From DATFKA01 sp035268885 (lineage in GTDB: Bacteria > Bacteroidota > Bacteroidia > Chitinophagales > Saprospiraceae), in NCBI GenBank assembly GCA_035268885.1, contig DATFKA010000073.1:25386-89385 (forward strand): a stretch of DNA of 64,000 bases, read 5' to 3'. Position 1 is the first letter of the stretch, and every line of letters starts with the position of its first letter. Made by a program: the position numbers and the translations under genes. Positions 49,984 to 59,385 of the stretch are shown here, piece by piece. The notes beneath the pieces were generated by a model. That model saw only the letters and a program-made list of their open reading frames with translations. It did no database searches and had not been told where the DNA came from.

Positions 49984-52416
49984 ATGCAAAACCTAAAAAT
50001 GAATAAGAACCGGGTATACGATACGTTACGACTAATGATCTTTTTACTTATCCTTTCGGGGATTACTTCCCCAATGGGGGGACAGTCTGTTCCGGATTCT
50101 TTATTACAAAAGCGCTGGGCCGCCAATTGGGTCAGTGTTCCGGGTACGGATACCAAAGCTTATGGGGTATACTTATTCCGAAAAACGATTGACCTGAGTG
50201 TGGTTCCCGATCGTTTCCCCGTCTATGTCTCTGCCGACAACCGCTATAAATTATACGTCAACGGAGAGTTGGTTAGTCTGGGACCCGCACGCGGCGATCT
50301 CTTCCACTGGAATTTTGAGCAAATTGACCTGGCGTCTTACCTGCGTAACGGAAAAAACATTATTGCAGCGAAGGTCTGGAACGAAGCCGAGCTTCGCCCC
50401 GAAGCACAAGTTTCTTACCAAACGGGATTTATTCTGCAGGGAGGAAATAGGGCAGCCGAAATATTAAATACGGACGATTCCTGGAAGTGTATCCAGGATA
50501 AAAGCTACGCTCCGGTACGGGTGGTGCCCAGCTGGGCTTCTGGTGAAGTGAAAGTCTACGGGTACTACGTAGCGGGTCCCGGTGAGCAGATCGATCTGCG
50601 GCAGCATATTCGGGACTGGCAGCAATTGGATTTTGACGATCAGCCCTGGACCAATGCTCGCATGATGGGTGGAGGTCTGCCCAAATACACCGTTGGCCTC
50701 GATGGAACTAACAGTTGGCGACTGGTACCCTCTCCACTCCCGCAAATGGAAATGACGGACCAGCGCATGGAGATATTACCTGCCGCAGAGGGGGTAGAAG
50801 TACCGGTCGGGTTCCCAAAAGAAAAAATAGCTTTACGCATTCCGGCTAATACCCGGGTTACTCTACTATTGGATCAAACTTTCCTCACCAATGCCTACTT
50901 TAATCTGCGCTGTAGTGGTGGAGCGGGTAGTACCCTACGCATTATCTACGCTGAGGCCCTGAATGAAAAGGATAGTCCTCAAAAAGGGAATCGCAATGAA
51001 ATCGCAGGTAAAGAAATAGTTGGTCGACAGGACATACTTTTACCAGATGGTAGTGATGATCAATCCTTCACCACTCTGGCTTATCGCACGTATCGTTATG
51101 TACAGCTCGAAATAGAGACAGCAGCCGATCCTTTAGTACTGGAAGACGTTTATGGTACCTTTACGGGTTATCCATTTGAGCGTACGGCCCGACTGGATAA
51201 TGCCAGCCCGGAGATGGATAAGATCCTGGATATTGGCTGGCGTACTGCTCGTCTTTGTGCTACTGAGACCTATATGGATTGCCCTTATTATGAGCAGTTG
51301 CAATACATTGGCGATACTCGTATCCAGGCTATGGTCAGTCTTTACAACAGTGGCGACGATCGCCTGGTAAAATACGCCCTGGAGCTAATGGATATATCCC
51401 GGCAGCCGGAGGGCGTTACCCTGAGTCGTTACCCGAGTGTGAATCGCCAGATTATCCCCACCTTTTCGCTCTGGTATATTGGTATGCTACACGATTATAT
51501 GATGTATGCTGCCGATCCTGGTTTTGTACAGCAGAAGCTGGCCGGTACCCGACAGGTGCTGGATTATTTCTTTGCCTATCAGGCGAAAGATGGCTCCATT
51601 AATCATCTGCCAAACTGGTTTTACACCGATTGGGTAGCTAAATGGCAGCGCGGGATGCCCCCCCTGGGCGAAAATGGTAGCTCCGCTATATTGGACTTAC
51701 AGTTGTTAATTGCTTTTCAGCATGCTTTAGGGCTGGAGCAGGAGCTGGGAATGGATAGCTACGTGGCACTTTACAGCGAAAAGATTAGACAGCTGTCGCA
51801 GACTATTCAAGAGAAATACTGGGATGAATCCAGACAACTTTTTGCGGATACACCAGAGAAGAATGAATTTTCCCAGCACGCCAATGCCCTGGCTATTCTC
51901 GCCGGGCTACTACACGGGGAACGGGCACAAGACGTGGGAAGAACCTTGTTGTCGGACAACACACTGACGCCCGCTTCCATCTATTTTAAGTATTATCTTC
52001 ATTTAGCCCTGGTAAAGGTTGGACTGGGTAATGATTACCTGGATTGGTTGGGTACCTGGCGCAAAAACATGGAGCTCGGACTGACCACCTGGGCTGAAAG
52101 CCTGAATCGGGAATATACACGATCCGACTGCCACGCCTGGGGTTCCAGTCCAAACGTGGAGTTCTTCCGGGTAATCCTCGGGATCGATAGTGCCGCACCG
52201 GGTTTTACGAAAGTGAAAATACAACCACACCTGGGTGATATCGAAAACATTGGTGGCGAAATGCCGCACCCAAATGGAATGATAGAAGTGCAGTATCAGC
52301 GTCGGGGCGCAAAGCTCGAGGCACAAATCAGCTTACCCTCGGCAACGACGGGTACTTTTATCTGGCAAGGAAAAGAGTATGCATTAAAAAGTGGTAATAA
52401 CACTTTCAATATATAA
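49984..52416 (+). CDS. GH78 alpha-L-rhamnosidase
   Basis: An 810-residue exported enzyme that removes terminal L-rhamnose from glycans. A signal/anchor segment (LRLMIFLLILSGITSPMGG) is near the start; ATG 49984 or 49999 could be used. Residues 40-240 are beta-sandwich modules (FRKTIDLSVVP, YKLYVNGELVSLGPARGD). The (alpha/alpha)6 catalytic part carries TYMDCPYYEQLQYIGDTRIQ (about 428-447), where the Glu and Asp are the expected acid residues, and later NHLPNWFYTDWV and TTWAESLNREYTRSDCHAWG. A C-terminal beta-sandwich ends the chain. It is the first gene of the rhamnose operon, divergent from the AraC regulator. Confidence 0.92.
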   Translation: MQNLKMNKNRVYDTLRLMIFLLILSGITSPMGGQSVPDSLLQKRWAANWVSVPGTDTKAYGVYLFRKTIDLSVVPDRFPVYVSADNRYKLYVNGELVSLGPARGDLFHWNFEQIDLASYLRNGKNIIAAKVWNEAELRPEAQVSYQTGFILQGGNRAAEILNTDDSWKCIQDKSYAPVRVVPSWASGEVKVYGYYVAGPGEQIDLRQHIRDWQQLDFDDQPWTNARMMGGGLPKYTVGLDGTNSWRLVPSPLPQMEMTDQRMEILPAAEGVEVPVGFPKEKIALRIPANTRVTLLLDQTFLTNAYFNLRCSGGAGSTLRIIYAEALNEKDSPQKGNRNEIAGKEIVGRQDILLPDGSDDQSFTTLAYRTYRYVQLEIETAADPLVLEDVYGTFTGYPFERTARLDNASPEMDKILDIGWRTARLCATETYMDCPYYEQLQYIGDTRIQAMVSLYNSGDDRLVKYALELMDISRQPEGVTLSRYPSVNRQIIPTFSLWYIGMLHDYMMYAADPGFVQQKLAGTRQVLDYFFAYQAKDGSINHLPNWFYTDWVAKWQRGMPPLGENGSSAILDLQLLIAFQHALGLEQELGMDSYVALYSEKIRQLSQTIQEKYWDESRQLFADTPEKNEFSQHANALAILAGLLHGERAQDVGRTLLSDNTLTPASIYFKYYLHLALVKVGLGNDYLDWLGTWRKNMELGLTTWAESLNREYTRSDCHAWGSSPNVEFFRVILGIDSAAPGFTKVKIQPHLGDIENIGGEMPHPNGMIEVQYQRRGAKLEAQISLPSATTGTFIWQGKEYALKSGNNTFNI

Positions 52417-52419
52417 TGA

Positions 52420-52439
52420 AGACCAGGTATGCCTGGTCT
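52420..52439 (+). other. Intercistronic hairpin after the rhamnosidase gene
   Basis: AGACCAGG (52420-52427) pairs perfectly with CCTGGTCT (52432-52439) around TATG. A second structure, GCCCC with GGGGC enclosing TGCC/GGCA (about 52456-52487), follows. There are no T-runs, so RNA stability control is more likely than termination. Confidence 0.5.
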
Positions 52440-52501
52440 CAACTGCATCAAGCCCTGCCCCAAAGGGATGCCTATGGCAAAGGGGCGCAACACGAAAACG
52501 T

Positions 52502-54835
52502 ATGAAATATCAGCTAACCTGTTTGGCAACCATAGTACTCAGCCTGGGTATGTCCTGTAGCCAACAAAAATGGACAGAGCAACCAAAGGACAACTACAAT
52601 CTGCTTGAAAATCCTGGCGGCCAGACACTGGGCTACGTACCCGAATCTGGCGTGAGCATCCTGGAAGACCAGGGTTTGGCCTTCAAAGATCTCAATAAAA
52701 ACGGGAAATTAGACCCCTACGAAGACTGGCGACTACCCTACGAAGAAAGGGCCAAAGATCTGGCTGCCAGGCTGTCGATCGAAGAGATTGCGGGCTTGAT
52801 GCTCTACTCCGCCCACCAGGCTATCCCGACGCGGAATGCTGGCCCCAGAGGAGGTACCTACGATGGCAAGCCTTACGAAGAGGGCGTGACTGATCCCAGC
52901 GAACCCACCGATCAGCAAAAGAAATTTCTAGACGAAGATAATTTACGCCACGTACTGGTGACTAATGTACAGAGCCCTGCAGTCGCTGCGAAATGGAGCA
53001 ATAAAGTCCAGGCTTTTTGCGAAAGCGTAGGTAATGGCATCCCCGCCAATAATAGCTCCGACCCCCGACACGGGACCATCGCTCGCGCGGAATTTGATGT
53101 CGCCGCAGAAGGGGATATCTCTATGTGGCCGAATTCCTTAGGTATGGCCGCAACTTTTGATCCGGCACTAGTACGCCAATTTGGAGCCATTGCCTCGATC
53201 GAATACCGGGCCATGGGTATTTCTACGGCCCTTTCACCGCAAGTGGATATGGCTACCGAGCCCCGTTGGCTGCGCTTCAGTGGAACTTTTGGCGAAAGCC
53301 CATTACTCTCCGCCGCCATGGCGAAAGCTTATTGCGATGGTTTCCAGACCTCAGCTGGCGATAAGGAAATAGCGAGCGGCTGGGGGTTCCAAAGTGTCAA
53401 TGCCATGGTCAAACATTGGCCGGGTGGCGGATCCGGAGAAGGGGGGCGCGATGCCCACTACGGTTTTGGCAAATACGCCGTCTATCCAGGAAAGAATTTT
53501 GACGAACACCTGATTCCTTTCACACAAGGTGCTTTTGATCTGGAGGGCCCGACGAATATGGCAGCGGCCGTGATGCCTTACTACACCATCTCCTGGGGAC
53601 AGGATAAAGAGAATGGTGAAAATGTAGGGAATAGCTACAGTAAATATATGATCACGGACCTGTTGCGAGAGAAATACAATTACGACGGTGTGGTTTGTAC
53701 GGATTGGGGTGTCACCGCCGACCACAACGTGATGGATCTGTTTATCGACGGCCATTCCTGGGGCGCGGAGACCATCTCGGAAGAAGAACGCCACTTTAGA
53801 CTGTTAATGGCGGGGGTCGATCAGTTTGGAGGGAATAATAAGGCCCAACCCATCATCGATGCTTACCAAATGGGTATTGAAAAAATCGGGGAAGAAAAAA
53901 TGCGGGCCCGGATGGAGCAATCGGCCGTGCGCCTACTCAGAAATATCTTCCGCGCTGGACTCTTTGAGAATCCCTATCTGGATGTAGAGGAGACAAAAGC
54001 TACCGTCGGAAAGCCGGCATTTATGCAGGCCGGTTACGAAGCACAACTCAAGTCGGTCGTGATGCTCAAGAATCAGGAGGGGGTCTTACCCTTAGCGGAA
54101 AAAACGAAAGTATACGTCCCGCAGCGTTACGTTCCGGCGAGTCGCAATATTATCGGGATGGAAATTCCTGCCCGTACCGAATATCCCGTTGATCTGGAAA
54201 TGCTAGCCGAGTATTTTGAGGTGACTGTAGAACCAGAAGAGGCCGACGTTGCCCTGGTCTTTATTGAAAGTCCCCGGGGTATGCTAGGCTATGATAAGGC
54301 CGATGTCGCGAAAGGAGGAAATGGCTACTTGCCCATCAGTTTGCAATACGAACCTTATACCGCAACCGAAGCCAGAGCAAGCAGTATTGCCGGAGGCGAT
54401 CCACTGGAGGATTTTACAAACCGTAGTTACCAGGGTAAAACGGTCACAACCCCCAACGTCACGGATGCCGAACTAGTCGCAGCAACCAAAGCCAAAATGC
54501 AAGGTAAGCCGGTCATCGTTTCGGTGAATGTAGCTAACCCAATGGTATTTAGTGAAGTGGAACCAATGGCCAAGGCGATCTTGGTTAACTTCAATGTACA
54601 GGATCAGGCGGTTTTTGATCTCCTTTCGGGAAAAGCCGAACCATCCGGGCTTCTGCCAGCACAAATGCCAGCTAATATGACTACGGTAGAAAAACAGGCC
54701 GAAGATGTACCTTTCGATATGGAACCTTACGAAGATAGCGCCGGCAACCGCTACGATTTTGGTTTTGGGATGAATTGGAGCGGTATCCTGCCGGATGATC
54801 GAGCCACTCCGTATCGCCAAAGACTCTTGCAGTAA
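52502..54835 (+). CDS. GH3 family glycosidase lipoprotein
   Basis: 777 residues from ATG 52502. Signal MKYQLTCLATIVLSLGMSC gives a lipidated Cys near 19, so it faces the periplasm or cell surface. DLNKNGKLDPYEDW (about 61-74) is the Ca-loop-like segment common in these GH3 enzymes. The catalytic (beta/alpha)8 domain has SSDPRHGTIARAEFD, MVKHWPGGGSGEGGRDAHYG and DGVVCTDWGVTADH, where the Asp near residue 401 is the nucleophile. The alpha/beta sandwich follows (QLKSVVMLKNQEGVLPL) and a C-terminal part with SGLLPAQMPANM. It probably trims glucosyl, xylosyl or other beta-linked residues from the rhamnose-containing glycan. Confidence 0.9.
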   Translation: MKYQLTCLATIVLSLGMSCSQQKWTEQPKDNYNLLENPGGQTLGYVPESGVSILEDQGLAFKDLNKNGKLDPYEDWRLPYEERAKDLAARLSIEEIAGLMLYSAHQAIPTRNAGPRGGTYDGKPYEEGVTDPSEPTDQQKKFLDEDNLRHVLVTNVQSPAVAAKWSNKVQAFCESVGNGIPANNSSDPRHGTIARAEFDVAAEGDISMWPNSLGMAATFDPALVRQFGAIASIEYRAMGISTALSPQVDMATEPRWLRFSGTFGESPLLSAAMAKAYCDGFQTSAGDKEIASGWGFQSVNAMVKHWPGGGSGEGGRDAHYGFGKYAVYPGKNFDEHLIPFTQGAFDLEGPTNMAAAVMPYYTISWGQDKENGENVGNSYSKYMITDLLREKYNYDGVVCTDWGVTADHNVMDLFIDGHSWGAETISEEERHFRLLMAGVDQFGGNNKAQPIIDAYQMGIEKIGEEKMRARMEQSAVRLLRNIFRAGLFENPYLDVEETKATVGKPAFMQAGYEAQLKSVVMLKNQEGVLPLAEKTKVYVPQRYVPASRNIIGMEIPARTEYPVDLEMLAEYFEVTVEPEEADVALVFIESPRGMLGYDKADVAKGGNGYLPISLQYEPYTATEARASSIAGGDPLEDFTNRSYQGKTVTTPNVTDAELVAATKAKMQGKPVIVSVNVANPMVFSEVEPMAKAILVNFNVQDQAVFDLLSGKAEPSGLLPAQMPANMTTVEKQAEDVPFDMEPYEDSAGNRYDFGFGMNWSGILPDDRATPYRQRLLQ

Positions 54836-54902
54836 ATACAGGGTATGCCTTGCCTCAACGTCAAAAAAAACTAAGCCCTAAAAGGGTAACAAAACACAAA
54901 AA

Positions 54903-55778
54903 ATGAAAAAAACAATCCTTATCCTTCTCAGCTTCAGTCTGACTTTGATTAGCCTTCAGGCCCAACAAGTAATCCATCTGGATTCCGAACCCAATACCGA
55001 AGGAGTAAACTGGAAAAAGCAGGAAGGAACCTTCAAAATGCCTAATGGTGCGGAGATGGTTTCCAATGTCGTTGAGCCTACGCTGACGGCTTTTTTACCA
55101 GACCCGGAGAAGGCCAACGGCACAGCGCTGATCATTGCACCGGGAGGCGGATTCCATTTTCTGGCCATCAATAACGAGGGGAATCATCTGGCGGAATGGT
55201 GTGCTGAGCGGGGCATCGCGGCTTTTGTCTTGCGGTACCGTCTCGTACCGACCGGAGAAAACCCGATGCAAGAATTTATGGCCAAGCTACAAAAGAGTCA
55301 GGAAGAGATGGACCGGGAAATGGCACCCATCATCGAGCTGGCTAAGGCGGATGGTCGAGCCGCCATCGAATATGTGCGCCGCTACGCAGAGAAATTTAAG
55401 GTAAAAGAAGATCAAATTGGGATCATCGGCTTTTCGGCGGGAGGCACGGTGGCCGGTGCGGCGGCCTTGGAATATAGTACGGAAGCCAACCGCCCAGACT
55501 TTGCTGCACCAATCTATCCGGCTTTACACGTGGTGAATACAGAACAAATGCCAGCTAAGCCCATGCCTTTATTCATGGCAGTAACCAGCGATGATGTCTT
55601 TGGCTTTCAGACGCTTTGTACGCAATTGTACGATCAGTGGAATATGGCCCAGGCACCTATCGAGCTGCATATTTACGAGCGTGGTGGGCACGGCTTCGGT
55701 ATGCGAAAGCAAAAAGCCCCCAGTGACCAGTGGATAGCTGCCTTCGCCGCCTGGCTAAAAGATCACGACTGGCTATAA
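54903..55778 (+). CDS. Exported alpha/beta-hydrolase esterase
   Basis: A 291-residue protein with a signal peptide (to about LQAQQ, residue 22). The core has IIAPGGGFHFLAINNEG (oxyanion loop), IGIIGFSAGGTVAG with the nucleophile Ser near 178, MPLFMAVTSDDVFG (acid) and ERGGHGFGMR (catalytic His). This is the hormone-sensitive-lipase/BD-FAE type pattern found in acetyl xylan and feruloyl esterases. In a rhamnose operon, removal of acetyl or similar groups from the glycan is likely. Short hairpins lie in both flanking spacers (CCCT-AAA-AGGG before, CCCGCC-GCA-GGCGGG after). Confidence 0.85.
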   Translation: MKKTILILLSFSLTLISLQAQQVIHLDSEPNTEGVNWKKQEGTFKMPNGAEMVSNVVEPTLTAFLPDPEKANGTALIIAPGGGFHFLAINNEGNHLAEWCAERGIAAFVLRYRLVPTGENPMQEFMAKLQKSQEEMDREMAPIIELAKADGRAAIEYVRRYAEKFKVKEDQIGIIGFSAGGTVAGAAALEYSTEANRPDFAAPIYPALHVVNTEQMPAKPMPLFMAVTSDDVFGFQTLCTQLYDQWNMAQAPIELHIYERGGHGFGMRKQKAPSDQWIAAFAAWLKDHDWL

Positions 55779-55853
55779 GCCACCACACAAAACAACAAGC
55801 CCGCCGCAGGCGGGTGCTTACAAGCCCCGAAGAGGCTAAACAACACAACAACC

Positions 55854-57956
55854 ATGAAAGCAAAAACAAAATTTAAACACGTAGACTACCTCTGGGACGA
55901 AGATCACGCCGCCTCCCTTGGCGATGATCAGGTAGCCCTCTTTTTGTACCGATCCAATATACTGGGCGCCGACCTTCGTATCACCAATTATGGCGGTGGA
56001 AACACCAGCTGTAAAACCATCGAGAAAGATCCGCTTACCGGCGAAGACGTCGAAGTCATGTGGGTGAAAGGCTCCGGTGGTGATATCGGCACCCTTACGC
56101 GCGAGGGTATCGCGGGGCTGTACACCGATCGTTTACGTTCACTAAAAAACGTCTACCGGGGTATTGAGCACGAAGATGAAATGGTGGGGCTTTTCTACCA
56201 CTGCATTTATGATCTGGACAGCCGGGCACCGTCCATTGATACGCCTTTGCACGGTTTACTCCCCTTTAAGCATATCGACCATCTGCACCCGGATGGCCTG
56301 ATTGCCGTTGCAGCTGCTAAAAATAGTGAAGCGATTACTAAAGAGATTTGGGGTGATAAGATGGGCTGGGTGCCCTGGCAGCGTCCCGGTTTTGACCTGG
56401 GGCTCCAATTGGAAAAGTGCCTGGAAGAAAATCCAGGAATCAGAGGAATAGTACTGGGCGGTCACGGTCTGTTTACCTGGGGCGATACTTCCTACGAATG
56501 CTATATCAATAGCCTGCAGGTTATCGAGCAAGCCTCTGATTATATCGAAGAGCGATTAGGTAAAGATGGCTCTGTCTTTGGTGGACAAATCGTAGAAAGT
56601 CTGGCGGAAGCCGATCGCAAAAAACAGGCAGCTGAATTAGCGCCGGTGCTGAGAGGACTTTGCTCAAGTCACAAGCAGATGATTGGCCACTTTACTGACG
56701 ATGAGCGTGTCCTTCAGTTTATTAATAGTAAGGATCTGAGTAAATTGGCTCCGCTGGGGACTTCTTGCCCGGATCACTTTTTGCGGACCAAGATTCAGCC
56801 CCTGGTGTTGGATGTAGCCCCGTCTGAAGATCTTTCGGACTACGAAGCCATTCGCCAGCAAATAGAACCTCAATTTGAGCAATACCGCAAGGAATACGCC
56901 GAATATTACGAGTCTTGTAAACATCCAAACAGTCCGGCAATGCGTGATCCGAATCCGGTCGTGATCCTTTATCCGGGGGTGGGCATGTTTACCTTTGCAA
57001 AAAATAAACAAACCGCTCGTGTAGCTAGTGAATTTTACATCAATGCCATTAATGTGATGCGTGGTGCAGAGGCCATTACCGAGTATACCGCACTACCTCG
57101 TCAGGAAGCCTTTGATATAGAATATTGGTTGCTGGAGGAAGCGAAGTTGAAGCGACAGCCACCCGAAAAACCGCTCTCCAGACGCGTTGCCCTGATTACC
57201 GGCGGCGGTGGCGGTATTGGGAAGGCCATCGCCGATAAGTTGTCTGCGGAAGGAGCCAATGTCATCCTAACCGATCTCGACGAGAACCGGGCCAAAGAAG
57301 CCCATGAATCCTATCAACGGGATATCTCTACTTATGCCGTTTGTGATGTGACGAATGCCGATTCGGTCGCTTCTGCTTACGCAAAAGCCTGCCTGGAATT
57401 TGGAGGGGTAGATATTATCGTCCATAGTGCCGGATTGGCCATTTCAAAGTCCCTGGCGGATACGACTCAGAAGGATTGGGATCTGCTACAAAATGTACTG
57501 AGCAAAGGACAATTCCTGATAGCTCAGGCGGGCACCAGTATTATGCGCAAGCAAGGCATGGGGGGTGACATTGTAAATGTCGCCAGTAAAAATGGTCTGG
57601 TCTCCGGCCCCAATAATGTAGCCTACGGCACGGCCAAAGCAGCGCAGCAACACATGACGCGTCTGCTGGCTGCTGAGTTGGGTGGAGAAAATATTCGCGT
57701 GAATACGGTGAATCCGGATGGCGTGATCGTCGGTAGTAAAATCTGGGAAGGCGAATGGGCAGAAGGACGCGCCAAAGCCCATGGTATTCGTGTGGAAGAC
57801 CTGCCGGCCCATTACGCCAAGCGCAATCTGATGAACAAGATCATTCTACCGGAGGATATTGCCAACGGCGTATTTGCACTGGTCGCGATCCTGGACAAGA
57901 CAACCGGTAATATGATAAACGTAGACGGTGGTATGGCCACCGCCTTTGTAAGATAA
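55854..57956 (+). CDS. rhaEW: Rhamnulose-1-phosphate aldolase / lactaldehyde dehydrogenase fusion
   Basis: A 700-residue cytoplasmic fusion. The N-terminal class II aldolase domain (1-about 400) has ADLRITNYGGGNTSCKTIE, TPLHGLLPFKHIDHLHPDG with zinc-binding His residues, and IVLGGHGLFTWGDTSYECY. The C-terminal SDR domain (from about 440) has ALITGGGGGIGKAIADKLSA (NAD loop), VHSAGLAI, NVASKNG with the catalytic Ser, and AYGTAKAAQQH (Tyr and Lys). The aldolase splits rhamnulose-1-phosphate to DHAP and L-lactaldehyde, which the SDR domain oxidises to lactate, as shown for Bacillus and Chloroflexus homologues. It is followed by the isomerase gene 88 bases downstream. Confidence 0.93.
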   Translation: MKAKTKFKHVDYLWDEDHAASLGDDQVALFLYRSNILGADLRITNYGGGNTSCKTIEKDPLTGEDVEVMWVKGSGGDIGTLTREGIAGLYTDRLRSLKNVYRGIEHEDEMVGLFYHCIYDLDSRAPSIDTPLHGLLPFKHIDHLHPDGLIAVAAAKNSEAITKEIWGDKMGWVPWQRPGFDLGLQLEKCLEENPGIRGIVLGGHGLFTWGDTSYECYINSLQVIEQASDYIEERLGKDGSVFGGQIVESLAEADRKKQAAELAPVLRGLCSSHKQMIGHFTDDERVLQFINSKDLSKLAPLGTSCPDHFLRTKIQPLVLDVAPSEDLSDYEAIRQQIEPQFEQYRKEYAEYYESCKHPNSPAMRDPNPVVILYPGVGMFTFAKNKQTARVASEFYINAINVMRGAEAITEYTALPRQEAFDIEYWLLEEAKLKRQPPEKPLSRRVALITGGGGGIGKAIADKLSAEGANVILTDLDENRAKEAHESYQRDISTYAVCDVTNADSVASAYAKACLEFGGVDIIVHSAGLAISKSLADTTQKDWDLLQNVLSKGQFLIAQAGTSIMRKQGMGGDIVNVASKNGLVSGPNNVAYGTAKAAQQHMTRLLAAELGGENIRVNTVNPDGVIVGSKIWEGEWAEGRAKAHGIRVEDLPAHYAKRNLMNKIILPEDIANGVFALVAILDKTTGNMINVDGGMATAFVR

Positions 57957-58044
57957 TTAAGCTCCATACATTACTATTTGATGAGGGAGGGTTTACGCCC
58001 AGTTCTCCTTAGCGAAACTACAACTACACAATCAAAAAAAAACT

Positions 58045-59328
58045 ATGAAAGTAGCAAAATCAAAAATCCAGGAGCTCAACGAACCCAAGCTGGAAGAACA
58101 GGCCCATCGTTACCATTTCCTGGGTAACGAACTGGAAAAACAGGGCATCAATGTCGAACGGATCGTTCGCCAATTGATGGATTTGCAGATTGCTATCCCA
58201 AGCTGGGCCCTGGGAGCCGGGGGCACCCGCTTTGGTCGCTTCCGTTATGGTGGAGAACCAGGGAGTCTGGAACAGAAAATTGAAGATGTTGCTTTGTTAC
58301 ATGCGCTGACCCGGGCGGCAGGAGCGGTGTCATTACACATTCCCTGGGACATTCCCGAAGATGCCGCCGCTATCCAGGAACTAGCGGCCTCACTAGATAT
58401 TACTTTTGATGCGGTCAACTCCAATACCTTTCAGGATCCAAAGGGGCAGAACGAGACCTACAAGTTTGGTTCGCTCTGCGATACTAGTGAAGCCGTTCGG
58501 GCGCAGGCCATTGCCCACAATAAAGAGGTCATTGATATCGGCGAAAAATTAGGTTCTAAAAGTATCACGGTATGGTTGGCCGATGGGGCTTCTTTTCCCG
58601 GACAGAATAATTTCCGCCAGGCCTTACAACATACCGAAGACAGCTTGCAGGAAATCTATGCACACCTGCCTGCTGACTGGAAAATGTACATTGAATACAA
58701 GCCCTACGAGCCCAGTTTTTACAGCACCGTTATCCAGGATTGGGGTACTTCTTTAATGCTGGCGAATGCTTGTGGAGAACGTGCCTACACACTGGTTGAC
58801 CTGGGTCATCACCTGCCCAACACCAACATTGAGCAGATCGTTGCTACCTTGATGATGAAGGGTAAATTGGGTGGTTTTCACTTCAACGACAGCAAATATG
58901 GTGATGATGATCTGACGGTGGGCAGTATCAAACCCTACCAACTCTTCCTGATCTTCAACGAACTGGTCTACGGGATGGAGCACAACGAAAGTAATAATCC
59001 ACCACTGGCCTGGATGATTGACGCCAGCCACAATATTAAAGACCCGCTGGAAGATTTGATCCAGAGTTTGGAGGCGATCCGGATTGCTTACGCAAAAGCC
59101 CTCCTGATTGATAGCCGGGCCTTAAAAGAAGCTCAGGAGAATAATGATCCGGTGATGGCCCAGGAAGTACTACAGGCTGCTTTCCGTACCGACGTGCGAC
59201 CGCTCGTACAGGAGGCCCGGCGTAGAAGCGGCGGCGCAATATTACCCCTGGCCGCCTATCGGGCCCTCCACGTCCGCAAGCAATTAATTAAGGAAAGAGG
59301 CTCCGACGTAGTAGCTACCGGCCTGTAA
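58045..59328 (+). CDS. rhaI: L-rhamnose isomerase, RhaI type
   Basis: A 427-residue TIM-barrel sugar isomerase that converts L-rhamnose to L-rhamnulose. It belongs to the RhaI type (Pseudomonas/Streptomyces-like), not the RhaA type. Metal and substrate segments visible are AVSLHIPWDIP, FDAVNSNTFQDP, KMYIEYKPYEPSFY (Glu ligand), TLVDLGHHLPNTN (Asp), GGFHFNDSKYGDDDL (His/Asp) and AWMIDASHNIKDPLED. The C-terminal tail (IRIAYAKALLIDSRALKEAQ) is helical. It lies between RhaEW and the kinase, so the pathway order is complete. Identification is firm. Confidence 0.92.
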   Translation: MKVAKSKIQELNEPKLEEQAHRYHFLGNELEKQGINVERIVRQLMDLQIAIPSWALGAGGTRFGRFRYGGEPGSLEQKIEDVALLHALTRAAGAVSLHIPWDIPEDAAAIQELAASLDITFDAVNSNTFQDPKGQNETYKFGSLCDTSEAVRAQAIAHNKEVIDIGEKLGSKSITVWLADGASFPGQNNFRQALQHTEDSLQEIYAHLPADWKMYIEYKPYEPSFYSTVIQDWGTSLMLANACGERAYTLVDLGHHLPNTNIEQIVATLMMKGKLGGFHFNDSKYGDDDLTVGSIKPYQLFLIFNELVYGMEHNESNNPPLAWMIDASHNIKDPLEDLIQSLEAIRIAYAKALLIDSRALKEAQENNDPVMAQEVLQAAFRTDVRPLVQEARRRSGGAILPLAAYRALHVRKQLIKERGSDVVATGL

Positions 59329-59385
59329 GCCGCCATGCTGATATCCCCAACAGCCCGCCTAAGTAAGGCTTAACACCACAACAAA